Virus record (IMG/VR): IMGVR_UViG_3300010885_078967
Coordinates: 1 to 64,000 of that record
Origin: a virus
Length of the DNA stretch: 64,000 nucleotides
Reading direction: 5' to 3' (one strand)
Of this stretch, positions 1 through 9,540 are shown one piece after another. Numbering within the stretch: position 1 is the first letter of the stretch; each line of letters begins with the position of its first letter. Below the pieces are notes generated by a model. The model was given only the letters and a program-made list of their open reading frames with translations. It had not been told where the DNA came from and ran no database searches. Both the position numbers and the translations under genes were made by a program.

Positions 1-59
1 AACATTTTACAAGGTCCACAATAACTAGCAGTAAAGTATAACAATTTAATTTCATTCAT
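1..59 (-). CDS. Thioredoxin-like protein, N-terminal fragment
   Basis: The minus strand starts with ATG at 59 and reads MNEIKLLYFTASYCGPCKM before running off the window. The C-G-P-C redox motif right after a short beta strand is the thioredoxin/glutaredoxin active site. Phage thioredoxins reduce ribonucleotide reductase, and nrdA/nrdB lie at the other end of this window. Only 19 codons are visible, so the length and C-terminus are unknown. It follows directly after the homing endonuclease stop codon on the same strand. Confidence 0.75.
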   Translation of the reverse strand, partial: MNEIKLLYFTASYCGPCKM

Positions 60-60
60 A

Positions 61-750
61 TTACAAATATAATATATTGTTGGTTGTTTTCAACTTATAA
101 GGTGAAAGTGAAAAATACCGACATGCATCAGCTATACAATTAAAAATTTTACCATCTATTGATATTTTTTTTGCATTTGAATTATTACTACCACTATTAC
201 TACCTCGTTCTTTAGCTGTAGCAGCAGCTTTAGCTGCACCTTGTTTATATTCTTCTTTGGTCCTTGTCGCTTTTTTTCTTTTGTTTATTTCTTCTAAATA
301 ATTTTCACCGTAAATTTCTTTATAGGTTTTACCTTTCTTTGCATTTGGGTTATTACTATAGAATTCTAATAAACCATCAGAAATCTTTTTTCTATTTTCA
401 GGACGCTTTGATGGGTTATTTTCACCTCTTTGTGATTCATATATAGCATCTAATAGCTTTTTATCTATTATAGAGTTTTTAGCTAAAAGCTTTGCGGATC
501 TTAAATTTGATATAAACTCATATGAACCCTCATCAAAACATTTTGCCATTAATAAGTGTGCTTGTACGTGGTCTTCAACAGACAGCTCGACTGTAGCTTC
601 GGATAAATTACAGTCGAGCTTAAGAAATCGTGGATAGATATGATGTGTATGTAATACTAAATTAGAGTTGTAAATTTTTGTTTTGCAATTTTTTATGAAC
701 TGTAAATATTTTTGATATTCTATAACCCACAATAAATTAGTTTTATTCAT
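61..750 (-). CDS. HNH-type homing endonuclease
   Basis: About 229 residues. Near residues 30-65 it has an HNH-like core (HTHHIYPRF, then a conserved N and VEDHVQAHLLMA), typical of free-standing phage HNH endonucleases. The C-terminal 25 residues (KISIDGKIF..IADACRYFSLS) look like a NUMOD helix-turn-helix DNA-binding repeat, and a lysine-rich linker joins the two parts. The longer reading frame starts at 792, but the ATG at 750 is preferred because a late promoter lies 5 bp upstream. It sits between uvsX and a thioredoxin gene, the kind of site such elements invade. Target specificity cannot be read. Confidence 0.7.
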   Translation of the reverse strand: MNKTNLLWVIEYQKYLQFIKNCKTKIYNSNLVLHTHHIYPRFLKLDCNLSEATVELSVEDHVQAHLLMAKCFDEGSYEFISNLRSAKLLAKNSIIDKKLLDAIYESQRGENNPSKRPENRKKISDGLLEFYSNNPNAKKGKTYKEIYGENYLEEINKRKKATRTKEEYKQGAAKAAATAKERGSNSGSNNSNAKKISIDGKIFNCIADACRYFSLSPYKLKTTNNILYL

Positions 751-755
751 ACAAC

Positions 756-763
756 TATTTATA
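756..763 (-). promoter_or_regulatory. Late promoter TATAAATA
   Basis: Minus-strand TATAAATA exactly matches the T4 late promoter -10 box recognised by the gp55 sigma factor. It ends 5 bp before the ATG at 750, so the transcript would start at or next to the start codon of the homing endonuclease. Confidence 0.6.
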
Positions 764-767
764 GCGT

Positions 768-786
768 CGTGGTGTGTTTCACCACG
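768..786 (-). other. 7-bp stem-loop between uvsX and the homing endonuclease
   Basis: CGTGGTG pairs with CACCACG across a 5-base loop. It lies 27 bp after the uvsX stop codon and directly before the late promoter of the endonuclease gene. There is no T-run, so it is not a standard terminator. It could stabilise the uvsX mRNA end or damp read-through into the endonuclease. Confidence 0.5.
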
Positions 787-812
787 GAGCACTAAAATAT
801 AGCATTTTGATA

Positions 813-1940
813 CTATTCATCTTTATCTCCTTCTAGTTCGTCAATTTCGTCGATTTCATCTGGTACATCAGCTTCGACTTCATTACCATTACTATACAAC
901 CAATTTTTAGTAATTTCTTCTTGTAATTTAGGTAAGATATCCTCTTCCCACAGCTTAGCATTTTTACGCCAATTTTTATAATACCCAAGCTTGGTACCAC
1001 TTGGTAACGCATATGTTGCACCATTTTGAATAACGGCTCCCATACCAACAGCTAAGTCAAGAAGACCGTAATACTTGTCTAAACCTGATGAGAATGACAA
1101 ATACATCTCACCCTCGAGATACTGCTTTACAAAACGATTCTTACGTGTGAGAGCACGAATAATAACACCAGAATAATTTTTCTGACCAGCAACCATATTA
1201 CTATCAAATGTCTTACCTCCATCGTCTTTCATAGGTTTACGAGCTAGTTGAACAGATACAGACGGTAAATAAATTACAGACTTACCACCAGGCATATTCT
1301 TCTCGAGAGACGGAAACATTGCAGATGGATCATCATACACATGATTAGTACAAAGAATGGTTGTCTTAGTAAGAGCACCCATATTATTGCATGTCTTAAG
1401 AAGTGATTTCATAGCACGAGCAGCACTACCCATATCAGCGGAAGTACTTTCTTTTTCCATTCGATTCATTTCCATCTGTGACTGTAGATTACCTAGAGAG
1501 TCAATCGCAATGATGAATTTACCTTCAAGCTTCTTTTCTTTTACAGTTGTAAGAAATTTAAAGATTGTGTTACGAGTTTCTTCAATTGTTGTTGAAGGGA
1601 TGTATTTCACTTTTGAAATATCAAGACCAAGACGTTCAGCACCTACAGGATCAATCGAATTTTCTGTATCAAATATAAGTACCGTCTTACCCATCTTTTG
1701 CGCATTCGCTAGAATTTTTTGCACAAATAAACTCTTACCTGTCATTGATTCACCTGCAAGTAATGTTACACGACCTACTGGTATACCACCATCAAACTTA
1801 CCTGAAATTAACGCATTCAATACGTAGCTTCCGGTATCAATCCAACCATCAACCAAACTAAGGGAATTTTTATCCAAATATGTAGCATAGGGATTGATTT
1901 CATCTATACTATCTAAAGCAGCTTTTAATTCTTTATCCAT
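813..1940 (-). CDS. uvsX: UvsX RecA-like recombinase
   Basis: 375 residues, close to T4 UvsX (about 390). Walker A is GESMTGKS near residue 65. A Walker B-like FIIAIDSLG and the QLARKP/GGK region of the RecA fold follow in order. UvsX coats single-stranded DNA and catalyses strand exchange in recombination-dependent replication. uvsY, uvsW, gp46 and gp47 lie within 10 kb, giving a complete T4-type recombination set. A TATAAT box sits 6 bp before the ATG, and a strong terminator separates it from the gene upstream. Confidence 0.95.
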   Translation of the reverse strand: MDKELKAALDSIDEINPYATYLDKNSLSLVDGWIDTGSYVLNALISGKFDGGIPVGRVTLLAGESMTGKSLFVQKILANAQKMGKTVLIFDTENSIDPVGAERLGLDISKVKYIPSTTIEETRNTIFKFLTTVKEKKLEGKFIIAIDSLGNLQSQMEMNRMEKESTSADMGSAARAMKSLLKTCNNMGALTKTTILCTNHVYDDPSAMFPSLEKNMPGGKSVIYLPSVSVQLARKPMKDDGGKTFDSNMVAGQKNYSGVIIRALTRKNRFVKQYLEGEMYLSFSSGLDKYYGLLDLAVGMGAVIQNGATYALPSGTKLGYYKNWRKNAKLWEEDILPKLQEEITKNWLYSNGNEVEADVPDEIDEIDELEGDKDE

Positions 1941-1946
1941 AAGTCT

Positions 1947-1952
1947 ATTATA
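1947..1952 (-). promoter_or_regulatory. -10 box TATAAT of uvsX
   Basis: Minus-strand TATAAT ending 6 bp before the uvsX ATG. A -35 match is weak (TTGTGG at longer spacing). The geometry predicts a leaderless transcript. Confidence 0.5.
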
Positions 1953-1975
1953 ATCTATATTTTACATTTATCCAC

Positions 1976-2010
1976 AAAAAACCCCTCTGAGATAATTATC
2001 TCAGAGGGGT
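1976..2010 (-). terminator. Rho-independent terminator before uvsX
   Basis: A perfect 30-bp palindrome (1981-2010, two 15-base arms, ACCCCTCTGAGATAA and its complement) followed on the minus strand by six T. It ends transcription of the gene at 2025-2366 and insulates uvsX. Confidence 0.9.
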
Positions 2011-2024
2011 GATATAATTTTTAA

Positions 2025-2366
2025 TTAATCGTCAAACAACTTGATAACCTGTGGGTCCGCTGTCGGTTGAATGATTGGTGATGGATTAGCAATAGCCAAG
2101 TATTGGTTAAGCAACCTATCATCAAGTTCAACGTCGCTATACGAAATTGTTGATTTGGTATAGTGCCATACATTTGTGTCTTTTTCCTTTACAAACTCAC
2201 CAAAGAACAATGGAATAGTTTGAACTTGAAGCTGACCTGTCTGGCTTGGTTGTACATGAATAATTACAGGTGTCTTAAGAGACAAAACCGTATCAGTTTC
2301 TGATACAACTTTACCAATAATAAACCTACCAACGTTGTCGATAATAACTTTAATGTTTTCGCTCAT
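2025..2366 (-). CDS. Conserved phage protein, possible Sm-like fold
   Basis: 113 residues, unrecognised beyond a general resemblance to small all-beta proteins found beside uvsX in marine T4-like phages. The N-terminal half (VIIDNVGRFIIGKVVSETDT..LSLKTPVIIHV) has the strand-turn-strand pattern of Sm/SH3-like barrels. The C-terminus is acidic (VIKLFDD). It lies between the polymerase and uvsX, followed by its own strong terminator. A role in replication is only guessed from position. Confidence 0.6.
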   Translation of the reverse strand: MSENIKVIIDNVGRFIIGKVVSETDTVLSLKTPVIIHVQPSQTGQLQVQTIPLFFGEFVKEKDTNVWHYTKSTISYSDVELDDRLLNQYLAIANPSPIIQPTADPQVIKLFDD

Positions 2367-2396
2367 ATGTATATTATGAATTATAATTGTGATATA

Positions 2397-4973
2397 TCAA
2401 CCAAATAAATCAAATAATTCTGTTTGTACGTTATCTTTTGGTTTACGAATTCTCCAATTTACAGCTTCATAAAATCTTTCAATTGCTTGAAAGAGAATTT
2501 TCTCAAACATTTTATCATAGTCAATTTTGAAAAACTGATGAAACTCTTCAGGGAATTCATTCTTAAATGCAACAGATTCTAACATATATTTATTAGGAGT
2601 TTCAACATACAAATATCTCACTTTATCACCTGATGAAAGAGTCTCATATTTGTTATCGAGGTTAAACTTTTCAAGAAGTAAATTATAGTAATAACTCGAT
2701 TTCACATGTAATGGCATACCTTTTGCAGTTTGAAATTCATTACACTGCGCAGAATATTTTTCATATCCTTTTAGACCCATTACAAACGCAACATCTTGAA
2801 TAGAAAGACTTTTGAAAATATCATACGTTTCATTCAATACTTTATTAGTTTCTATCTGCGATTTCGATAACATCATCGTTTCAATAATCTTTTTAGCATA
2901 GGGTTTAATCGCATTAGGCATAGTCGTACGTACTACTTCCACTCCAGTATACTTAAATTTATTACAAGGGATACCTTCATCATCTAACACATGTAATACA
3001 TAACGTTTTTTCTGCAAAAATATTCCAACATCACCAATACTTTCACGTTTAAATACAAACCGACAATCTTTTGAATTAAGGTTCTTTTTACCCCAAATCT
3101 TAATTTTTTCATTTAAGAAATTTTCAATATTTTGCACTTGCTCATGAGTTTCTTTAGTAATACTACCATCCTTATCAAGGAACTGGATTTTATTGTCTTT
3201 AAAGAGAGACTTAATGGATACATAAGAAGAATCTGTATCATTATATATGATAGCTTCTTCTAGTTCATTCTTAGTAATACCACTGACGGTATTTTCGAGA
3301 TATTCTCTAATGAGGATATTAGACTCTTTAATTACTGCTTGACCAGTTAAGGTTACAGAAGATGCAATATCATCATCACCAATAGGAGCTTGCTTGTTAC
3401 CAAAATAACCATAACAAGAGTTAATCAAAACCTTCACACACATCTGATGTGCATTAAGTTTAGCAACCATATCAGATACTCGTCTATATTCAGTAGTACC
3501 TTTTTTAAGTTTACTCAATTCAACTTTATATATTTGAAGTTCTTTCTTAATTTCAACACGTTTATTATAAAAGTGATCTACAAATAAAGGAACAATACCT
3601 TTAAACTTCTGCGTAAACAAAAAGTTTGCTTTAGTAATTGCAAGATCTTCTGCTTTAATTAATTCAGCAAATTTAGCTTTAGTTAAATTAAAAGTTTTAC
3701 CACTTACATGCCTAATTATGTAATTATCATCGTCAACTTTTTCAAACTTACCTACTTTAGTTTCAGGTGATAAGTTAAGTGAAATCATAACGTTCGGATA
3801 TAGTGAATTTGCGTCAAAAGAGATTATGTTTTCTTGAAAACCACCTTTAGGTTCTGCAACATATGCACCAGGATTTACACTATCAGGATCATTACGAATA
3901 AACGTTGATATAACCTTACCTAGCTCACGTGCTTTGATACACAATGCACCATTGATAACTGAAAGGGTACCCATTGCTTGCTCAAAGGTACAAAGACCAG
4001 CATATGATAACATTCTTAATAAATTAACATATTGCAACTTCTCTTCTAGACGAACAACAATATTAACGTCCTGAATATTATAATCAATAAATGTATCCCA
4101 ATCAGTATCAGTTAATTGAGCAATGGACATACCATTTAAGTTTACCTTTTTCTCACCAAGTTCAATTTCACCAATATTATCTAGTTTATAACTATCACGT
4201 TCTTTAAAACAAAAACGTTTGTAAATATCCAAATAATCAAGAATAGCCATACCATCGATATAATATCGGCGTTGCTGCCTACCAAACTTACCAATAATAT
4301 CCCGATAATGAACTCTACCAAGAGGTGAAAGTTCTTTAGTATATTCTTCACCTAAAATACGAGTACATCTATTAATGATATATGGAATATCAAAAAACTC
4401 GGAGTTCCACCCAGACATAATATCAGGGTAATCTTTCTTTAGGTACTCAATAAAATTAATAAACAACTCTCTCTCATTTTTACAATGAGTGTATTTTACA
4501 GTCTTGTTACTACCATTATATGGCTTGATACCAAACGTATGGAATTCTTTACTTAAACTATCATAACAAGTGATTACAGTTACTTCATGAGTAGGGTCTT
4601 CTGGATTCGGAAAAGAATCAACAGAATAAGTTTCAATATCTAAAAAGCAGATCTTAATCGGATGCTGAGTAAATTCTGGCTTTTCATTTTCACGCCAAAA
4701 TGTATCAAGTAAGTATTGCTGAGCGGGTGGTATATTTTCAAACACCCTTCTAATACCACTATCTCTTAAAAATTTACTACGCTCATATGAGTTACGAAAA
4801 TATTTCTTCTTGAGTTTAGTATTATAAATTGATACACTTTCACCTTTAGGGTCTTCTAAGTACAAATAAGGATCATGCGATACAGTATACTGCACACGAT
4901 TACCATCTTTATCCCACGCAAATAGCTCTACGGATCGATTATTATTATTGTAAAAACAGTTTCTATAAGACAT
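2397..4973 (-). CDS. 43: Family B DNA polymerase (gp43)
   Basis: 858 residues against 898 in T4. The exonuclease motifs are present: Exo I FLDIETYS near 110, Exo II around the YNIQDVN region and others. The polymerase motifs follow in order: motif A FDANSLYPNV, motif B KVLINSCYGYFGN and motif C YNDTDSSYVS with the catalytic aspartates. The C-terminus ends in a short tail (TELFDLFG) that resembles a sliding-clamp binding peptide. It is the replicative polymerase with proofreading. Confidence 0.97.
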   Translation of the reverse strand: MSYRNCFYNNNNRSVELFAWDKDGNRVQYTVSHDPYLYLEDPKGESVSIYNTKLKKKYFRNSYERSKFLRDSGIRRVFENIPPAQQYLLDTFWRENEKPEFTQHPIKICFLDIETYSVDSFPNPEDPTHEVTVITCYDSLSKEFHTFGIKPYNGSNKTVKYTHCKNERELFINFIEYLKKDYPDIMSGWNSEFFDIPYIINRCTRILGEEYTKELSPLGRVHYRDIIGKFGRQQRRYYIDGMAILDYLDIYKRFCFKERDSYKLDNIGEIELGEKKVNLNGMSIAQLTDTDWDTFIDYNIQDVNIVVRLEEKLQYVNLLRMLSYAGLCTFEQAMGTLSVINGALCIKARELGKVISTFIRNDPDSVNPGAYVAEPKGGFQENIISFDANSLYPNVMISLNLSPETKVGKFEKVDDDNYIIRHVSGKTFNLTKAKFAELIKAEDLAITKANFLFTQKFKGIVPLFVDHFYNKRVEIKKELQIYKVELSKLKKGTTEYRRVSDMVAKLNAHQMCVKVLINSCYGYFGNKQAPIGDDDIASSVTLTGQAVIKESNILIREYLENTVSGITKNELEEAIIYNDTDSSYVSIKSLFKDNKIQFLDKDGSITKETHEQVQNIENFLNEKIKIWGKKNLNSKDCRFVFKRESIGDVGIFLQKKRYVLHVLDDEGIPCNKFKYTGVEVVRTTMPNAIKPYAKKIIETMMLSKSQIETNKVLNETYDIFKSLSIQDVAFVMGLKGYEKYSAQCNEFQTAKGMPLHVKSSYYYNLLLEKFNLDNKYETLSSGDKVRYLYVETPNKYMLESVAFKNEFPEEFHQFFKIDYDKMFEKILFQAIERFYEAVNWRIRKPKDNVQTELFDLFG

Positions 4974-4991
4974 TTCGTCTTATTATATGAA

Positions 4992-6191
4992 CTAATTCCA
5001 TTTCTTCAAGTATTTTCTTTCAGGTGAATTATATGGTGTAGTATATGCTTCATAAATACACCCAATATTTTCTTGCTTTTCAAGAATGCGTTGTTCACCA
5101 ACCTGTCTCATCTCCATAGACATCTTACGATATTTTGGTTTATTTTTAAGAGTGGCTGCAATAAGTTCTTTAAGTTGCTCACCTGTTTTAAATTTGAGTG
5201 GTGCATCCTTATATGTGACCATATCTTGACAGATAACTGGTATACCAAATAGACATGCTTCAATAAATTTAATATCTGATTTGGATCTGTTGAAATGGTT
5301 ATCTTGCAACGGAGCAATCATCAAATTAATATCTAGTTCAAAAATTTTCTTTGGATATTGATAAAGGGTCTGCCATGGGTGGAATTCAATCTCACCAGAT
5401 TCAATATATGGCTTCAAAGGTGGTGGGAATGAACCCATAAACACCCATTGATATTTTGTTCTTGTATCAATAACTGCTTTGATTACATGTTCAAAGTCAT
5501 CTTTACCACCTACTTTATTATCTACATCATAATGTGCACCTGATCCTGTATATAGAATGCGTGGTTTTTTGTGGTTTTTATCTAGTGAATTACAAACCTT
5601 TGAATGGTTGAAGAAATAACCCATCCAGAAAAATGGAGGGAAGTTAGGAATGACTGTAATTTCTTGTTTACCTGTCTTCTCCCTATACAAATCTCTCATG
5701 TAATCACATGTTACAGTAACTTCATCAGCCATGTTAATAATATCAATGCAGTTTTGTCTTACTTCATCATTATCAAAAGCAAATTTAAACTTATTATAAT
5801 CTGGAATATCTTCTCTGAAAACTACATCATCAACTTCGTAAATAATTTTAAAACCACACTGCTTTTGAATTGATTTTAGGTATTCAATAAATCGTTTTTG
5901 ATCTGTTGTAGCTTGTCTTTGAATTTTAATTGCTGTAACACCTTCATACCACTTTGGTTCAAATACCATACAAGTATTAGATTGTGAAATCATCGCACCA
6001 TTACCGTTTAAAATTTGTTCTGGCCAAATAACCCTCCAGTGACCACAACCACTATAATCAGCAAGATAATTGATAACACGTGGTAAAGAAAGTTCACGTG
6101 GTGCTATATTTTCCCTCGGTGGTGTGGGTGGTTGAGCTAATTTAGCACCTTGAACTGGAATAAATGGTGATACAAACGGTGATGGAAACAT
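4992..6191 (-). CDS. GT-B fold glycosyltransferase
   Basis: 399 residues. The N-terminal domain contains DYSGCGHWRVIWP and a conserved YEVDDVVF stretch. The C-terminal domain has PRILYTGSGAHYD, W(Q)FMG and a KFIEACLFGIPVI motif, as in family GT4 enzymes where the EAxxxGxP segment binds the sugar nucleotide. The substrate is unknown. It lies between DNA polymerase and gp46 in an otherwise core replication block. It could glycosylate DNA, virion proteins or a host glycan; position near polymerase hints at DNA but does not prove it. Confidence 0.75.
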   Translation of the reverse strand: MFPSPFVSPFIPVQGAKLAQPPTPPRENIAPRELSLPRVINYLADYSGCGHWRVIWPEQILNGNGAMISQSNTCMVFEPKWYEGVTAIKIQRQATTDQKRFIEYLKSIQKQCGFKIIYEVDDVVFREDIPDYNKFKFAFDNDEVRQNCIDIINMADEVTVTCDYMRDLYREKTGKQEITVIPNFPPFFWMGYFFNHSKVCNSLDKNHKKPRILYTGSGAHYDVDNKVGGKDDFEHVIKAVIDTRTKYQWVFMGSFPPPLKPYIESGEIEFHPWQTLYQYPKKIFELDINLMIAPLQDNHFNRSKSDIKFIEACLFGIPVICQDMVTYKDAPLKFKTGEQLKELIAATLKNKPKYRKMSMEMRQVGEQRILEKQENIGCIYEAYTTPYNSPERKYLKKWN

Positions 6192-6205
6192 ATCATAAAT
6201 TTATG

Positions 6206-8011
6206 TCAGATATCTTTAAACTCAACCCTATTAGTAATACCATTTTCTTTTTCTAAGAAAATGACTTCACCTGTTACAGATTTAAGTGATTCAAGTCTAT
6301 GTGATATGATATAGATACATTCATCAAATTGATCTGAACGTTCTTTAAGTAAATCACTTATAAGTTCAATACCCTTTTCATCGAATGACGAATCAAATAG
6401 TTCATCATAAAATGCAATATTGTATTGTACCCCACCTTGCATTCTTCTTAAATCTGAAAACGTAAATAAGCATGCTAAGTCTACACTCTTGCGTTCAGCA
6501 CCTGAAAAATTAAAGTATGAACAGATTTTATTCTTATCATTAACTAACTCCTCTTCGAAAAATTCATTAAAATAACAAATTGCATTACTATCTAATTTCT
6601 TGAGATAATAAAGCAATCGGCTATTAAGAAGTTCAAGCAATTTATTTACAATATAAGATTTAACACCTTCTTCACTGATGACATATTTTACAACATCAAG
6701 CATTTGAATTTGCTGCTTCTTTTGAATAATAGTTTGATCTAATTCACTTAAACGTTTTTCAGTATCTTCAATAATACCATCAAACTCAGTTGATGTACCA
6801 GTAACCTGATTTATATCATCAATTAGTGATTCTTGCCATTTTTTGATCTGTTGAATCTTTTCTAAAATATTTTTTTCTTCTTGATTGAGAAGTTTATTTT
6901 TTGCAATTTTACCTTCTTCATCTTTCAATTTTTTATTAACAGCATCTTTCTTTTGCTGTATTGAAATAATTTCATCCTTTGTTGCTTTGAGTAATTTAGT
7001 TAGATTATCGATTTCGATCTCAATCTTAACCTTTTCTTCTTTAATATATTTTGCGTCGTGATCTTTAATTGATCTTAAACATACAGGACACTCTTCTTGA
7101 TCCGTACCGATCTTTTCATACGTGCTTTTTAAAGTTTTAATTCTAGTTGTATATTCACCAACTAATAAATTTTTATCGGTAATTACACTTTCACATTTTT
7201 TAATACCAGTTTGTAGTTTACTAATATTTTCTTGTATTATACTACTATCCCAAAAAACCATTCCAGCAAGTTTAGCGTCAAGTTTACCCCATGTATCATC
7301 ATTTTCTTGTTGACGTTGTAAATAAACTTGATGTTTTTGGGTACGGTGATCTAAAATTTTCTGTCTTTGTTTTTTATAATCAAAAGTAGATCTGTTAACT
7401 TCAGAAAATTTTGCTTGTTCAAGATCATACTCCTTTGATATGTTGTTATATTCACCACGTAACTCAGAGATCATCTGACTAAACACTTCCAAGCCAAAAA
7501 TATCTTCAATAAACTTGCGCTTTTCTACTTTATTTTTAGCCATGAAAGGTATTGCATTATTAACTGTCATAATAACACAATTCTGAAATAAAGAAGGGGT
7601 AGCACTTAGAGTATCACAAATATACTTGTTTGTATTTGATATAGTATCTCTAGTTGCATCTTCACCATCTTTATAGATATATACCTTTGATGGGTTAAGT
7701 TTACGTATAAGCTTATACGTATTAGTCTCTTTAGGGGTAACTACATCGCATTCAATTTCAATTGTAGTTGTACCACCTGTAATATTGTTAACAATAAGAT
7801 CCTTTTTAATTTCACGCAAAGGATCTCCAAAAATACCAAAGTACAAAGCATCAGCAACAGTAGATTTACCGATAGCATTTCTACGATCAGGTTTATCTTT
7901 ATTGATACCGGTAACTAGATTGATACCCTTTTTAAAATCGATACATACAGGATTATTACCAACTGAGAGATAGTTTTGAATTTTAAGACTTTTAAATATT
8001 ACTTTTTTCAT
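6206..8011 (-). CDS. 46: Recombination nuclease subunit gp46 (Rad50/SbcC-like)
   Basis: About 601 residues. The Walker A motif is NAIGKST near residue 50. A long coiled coil surrounds a zinc-hook CPVC near residue 310, and the C-terminal half has the signature and Walker B-D-loop region (YNIAFYDELFDSSFD, then an ISHR switch histidine). With gp47 it resects DNA ends for recombination-primed replication. The start at 8011 is chosen because its ATG overlaps the gp47 stop as ATGA. Confidence 0.93.
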   Translation of the reverse strand: MKKVIFKSLKIQNYLSVGNNPVCIDFKKGINLVTGINKDKPDRRNAIGKSTVADALYFGIFGDPLREIKKDLIVNNITGGTTTIEIECDVVTPKETNTYKLIRKLNPSKVYIYKDGEDATRDTISNTNKYICDTLSATPSLFQNCVIMTVNNAIPFMAKNKVEKRKFIEDIFGLEVFSQMISELRGEYNNISKEYDLEQAKFSEVNRSTFDYKKQRQKILDHRTQKHQVYLQRQQENDDTWGKLDAKLAGMVFWDSSIIQENISKLQTGIKKCESVITDKNLLVGEYTTRIKTLKSTYEKIGTDQEECPVCLRSIKDHDAKYIKEEKVKIEIEIDNLTKLLKATKDEIISIQQKKDAVNKKLKDEEGKIAKNKLLNQEEKNILEKIQQIKKWQESLIDDINQVTGTSTEFDGIIEDTEKRLSELDQTIIQKKQQIQMLDVVKYVISEEGVKSYIVNKLLELLNSRLLYYLKKLDSNAICYFNEFFEEELVNDKNKICSYFNFSGAERKSVDLACLFTFSDLRRMQGGVQYNIAFYDELFDSSFDEKGIELISDLLKERSDQFDECIYIISHRLESLKSVTGEVIFLEKENGITNRVEFKDI

Positions 8012-9063
8012 ACTGTAGTGCACTTACCATAAAGGTTAAGAGTATAATCTAATATAAATTTTTTATCTTCAATATCCAGTAAATTAATAAATTCTTCAAT
8101 TGCATTAGGTATATTAATACTATCAGATAAAGCATCCGATAAGAACGTATCTTTTGTGATTAGTTTGTTGTAATCAAAATCATACTCCACAGTAAAACTT
8201 GCTGGTTTAAGTTGTAGTAGTTTACTATGCAAAAAATCCATATCTTCAGAACTAATATTTTTATCAACCTTTAGTTTTACAAAATTACTATTGAAGGTAG
8301 TTCTAATATAGTTATCAATAGTACCAGCATTAACCATTTCACTCAAAGATAGTTTTTTATATTTTGGTGAAATGTTATTATGAATAAACTGTAACTCGGT
8401 AGTTTCAATATTAAGGATGTAATAACCTTTATCGTTACCACAATCACCGAAATCCATCTCAAAAGGATTACCTGTATAAAGGATATTACCTGCTCCAAAA
8501 TTGCGTTCATGTCTTGTATGAAAGTGACCTGAAATAATAAGATTAAACTTACGTAATAAATCACTAGCTTTCATACCTTCATCGCAATCTTTCATTGAAT
8601 TCATTTTAAAAGATTCAATTTCGAGATGTCCGAATAATATATCACCGTTAGGTACATCATTTACAGAAAACCCCCAAGGTAAAAATGCTAATGTTTTATC
8701 AAAACGTTCTAAGACGAATGGTTTGTCAATAACATTTACATTTTCTTTACCTTTCACAATATTAAGTGAATGTACATCAGTTCGATGCTTAAAATACATA
8801 TCATGGTTACCAGTTATTACAGTGAGATTAAACTCACTCAATAATTTAAACACTTCAGCTGATACTGTTAATGTATCAACAGAAATTTCACTTCTATTAT
8901 GATACCAATCACCACAAAATATAATATCTTTGATATTATTACGTTTTAAATCTTCAACGAACCAACGACACCAATTTAATGCAATATCATGCCATTGGTT
9001 AGAATTACCATGAACACCTAAATGAAGATCTGAAAAGATTGCTACTCTTGGCTTATTGATCAT
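8008..9063 (-). CDS. 47: Recombination nuclease subunit gp47 (Mre11/SbcD-like)
   Basis: About 351 residues. The metallophosphoesterase motifs appear in order: FSDLHLG, CGDWYHNR, GNHDMY and SGHFHTRH. These bind the two metal ions of Mre11-type nucleases. It forms the complex with gp46, whose start overlaps its stop. An upstream ATG at 9099 is in frame, but 9063 (MINKPRVAIFSD) fits the family N-terminus and overlaps the preceding gp55 gene by only 11 bp. Confidence 0.93.
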   Translation of the reverse strand: MINKPRVAIFSDLHLGVHGNSNQWHDIALNWCRWFVEDLKRNNIKDIIFCGDWYHNRSEISVDTLTVSAEVFKLLSEFNLTVITGNHDMYFKHRTDVHSLNIVKGKENVNVIDKPFVLERFDKTLAFLPWGFSVNDVPNGDILFGHLEIESFKMNSMKDCDEGMKASDLLRKFNLIISGHFHTRHERNFGAGNILYTGNPFEMDFGDCGNDKGYYILNIETTELQFIHNNISPKYKKLSLSEMVNAGTIDNYIRTTFNSNFVKLKVDKNISSEDMDFLHSKLLQLKPASFTVEYDFDYNKLITKDTFLSDALSDSINIPNAIEEFINLLDIEDKKFILDYTLNLYGKCTTV

Positions 9064-9511
9064 TTTCGTTATAATAAGAATCCATATCGTCGTTATCATT
9101 TTCAGGTTTTACATATATGTAACTCGACATTTCTGGATCAGTCATCATAGATTCATACACTTGAGACTTGTAATTAGTGATAGTTTGATGATGTTTCTGC
9201 TCTTTCTTAATCCTATTAATGAAAGCATGAAATGCAATAGTGGTAAAATACGAGAAAGGGTTAGAACCAGACGCAAAATTATACTTTTTATTCTTTACAG
9301 CACTGTACATCTTGATGAGAGCATCACCTATCATGTCATCCTTATAGGTATAATTGATAAAATTGGGTAAATAGCTAAGGCCTGTTGCAATTTTCTTGAT
9401 ATACACACCTAATATCTCTGTCATTACATCAGAGTCGTAATACTTTTGAAGTTCTCTTTTGAAATCATCAGAGTTTACGTAGTGTTCTTTCTTTTCTTTT
9501 TTGGAACTCAT
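9053..9511 (-). CDS. 55: Late-transcription sigma factor gp55
   Basis: 152 residues (T4: 185). The region NYTYKDDMIGDALIKMYSAVKNKKYNF resembles sigma-70 region 2, which in gp55 recognises the late box TATAAATA. Many such boxes occur in this window just before late genes, so the factor and its sites are both present. A TATATT box lies 5 bp before its own ATG. The short C-terminus is acidic; in T4 the gp55 C-terminus binds the sliding clamp gp45. Confidence 0.85.
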   Translation of the reverse strand: MSSKKEKKEHYVNSDDFKRELQKYYDSDVMTEILGVYIKKIATGLSYLPNFINYTYKDDMIGDALIKMYSAVKNKKYNFASGSNPFSYFTTIAFHAFINRIKKEQKHHQTITNYKSQVYESMMTDPEMSSYIYVKPENDNDDMDSYYNENDQ

Positions 9512-9540
9512 AGCTTAATATACGATAGGTTTATAATAAA

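Noticed and set aside
1357-1827. 156-codon plus-strand frame inside uvsX
   Set aside because: It lies fully opposite uvsX, has no protein-like motifs, and the uvsX reading explains the sequence.
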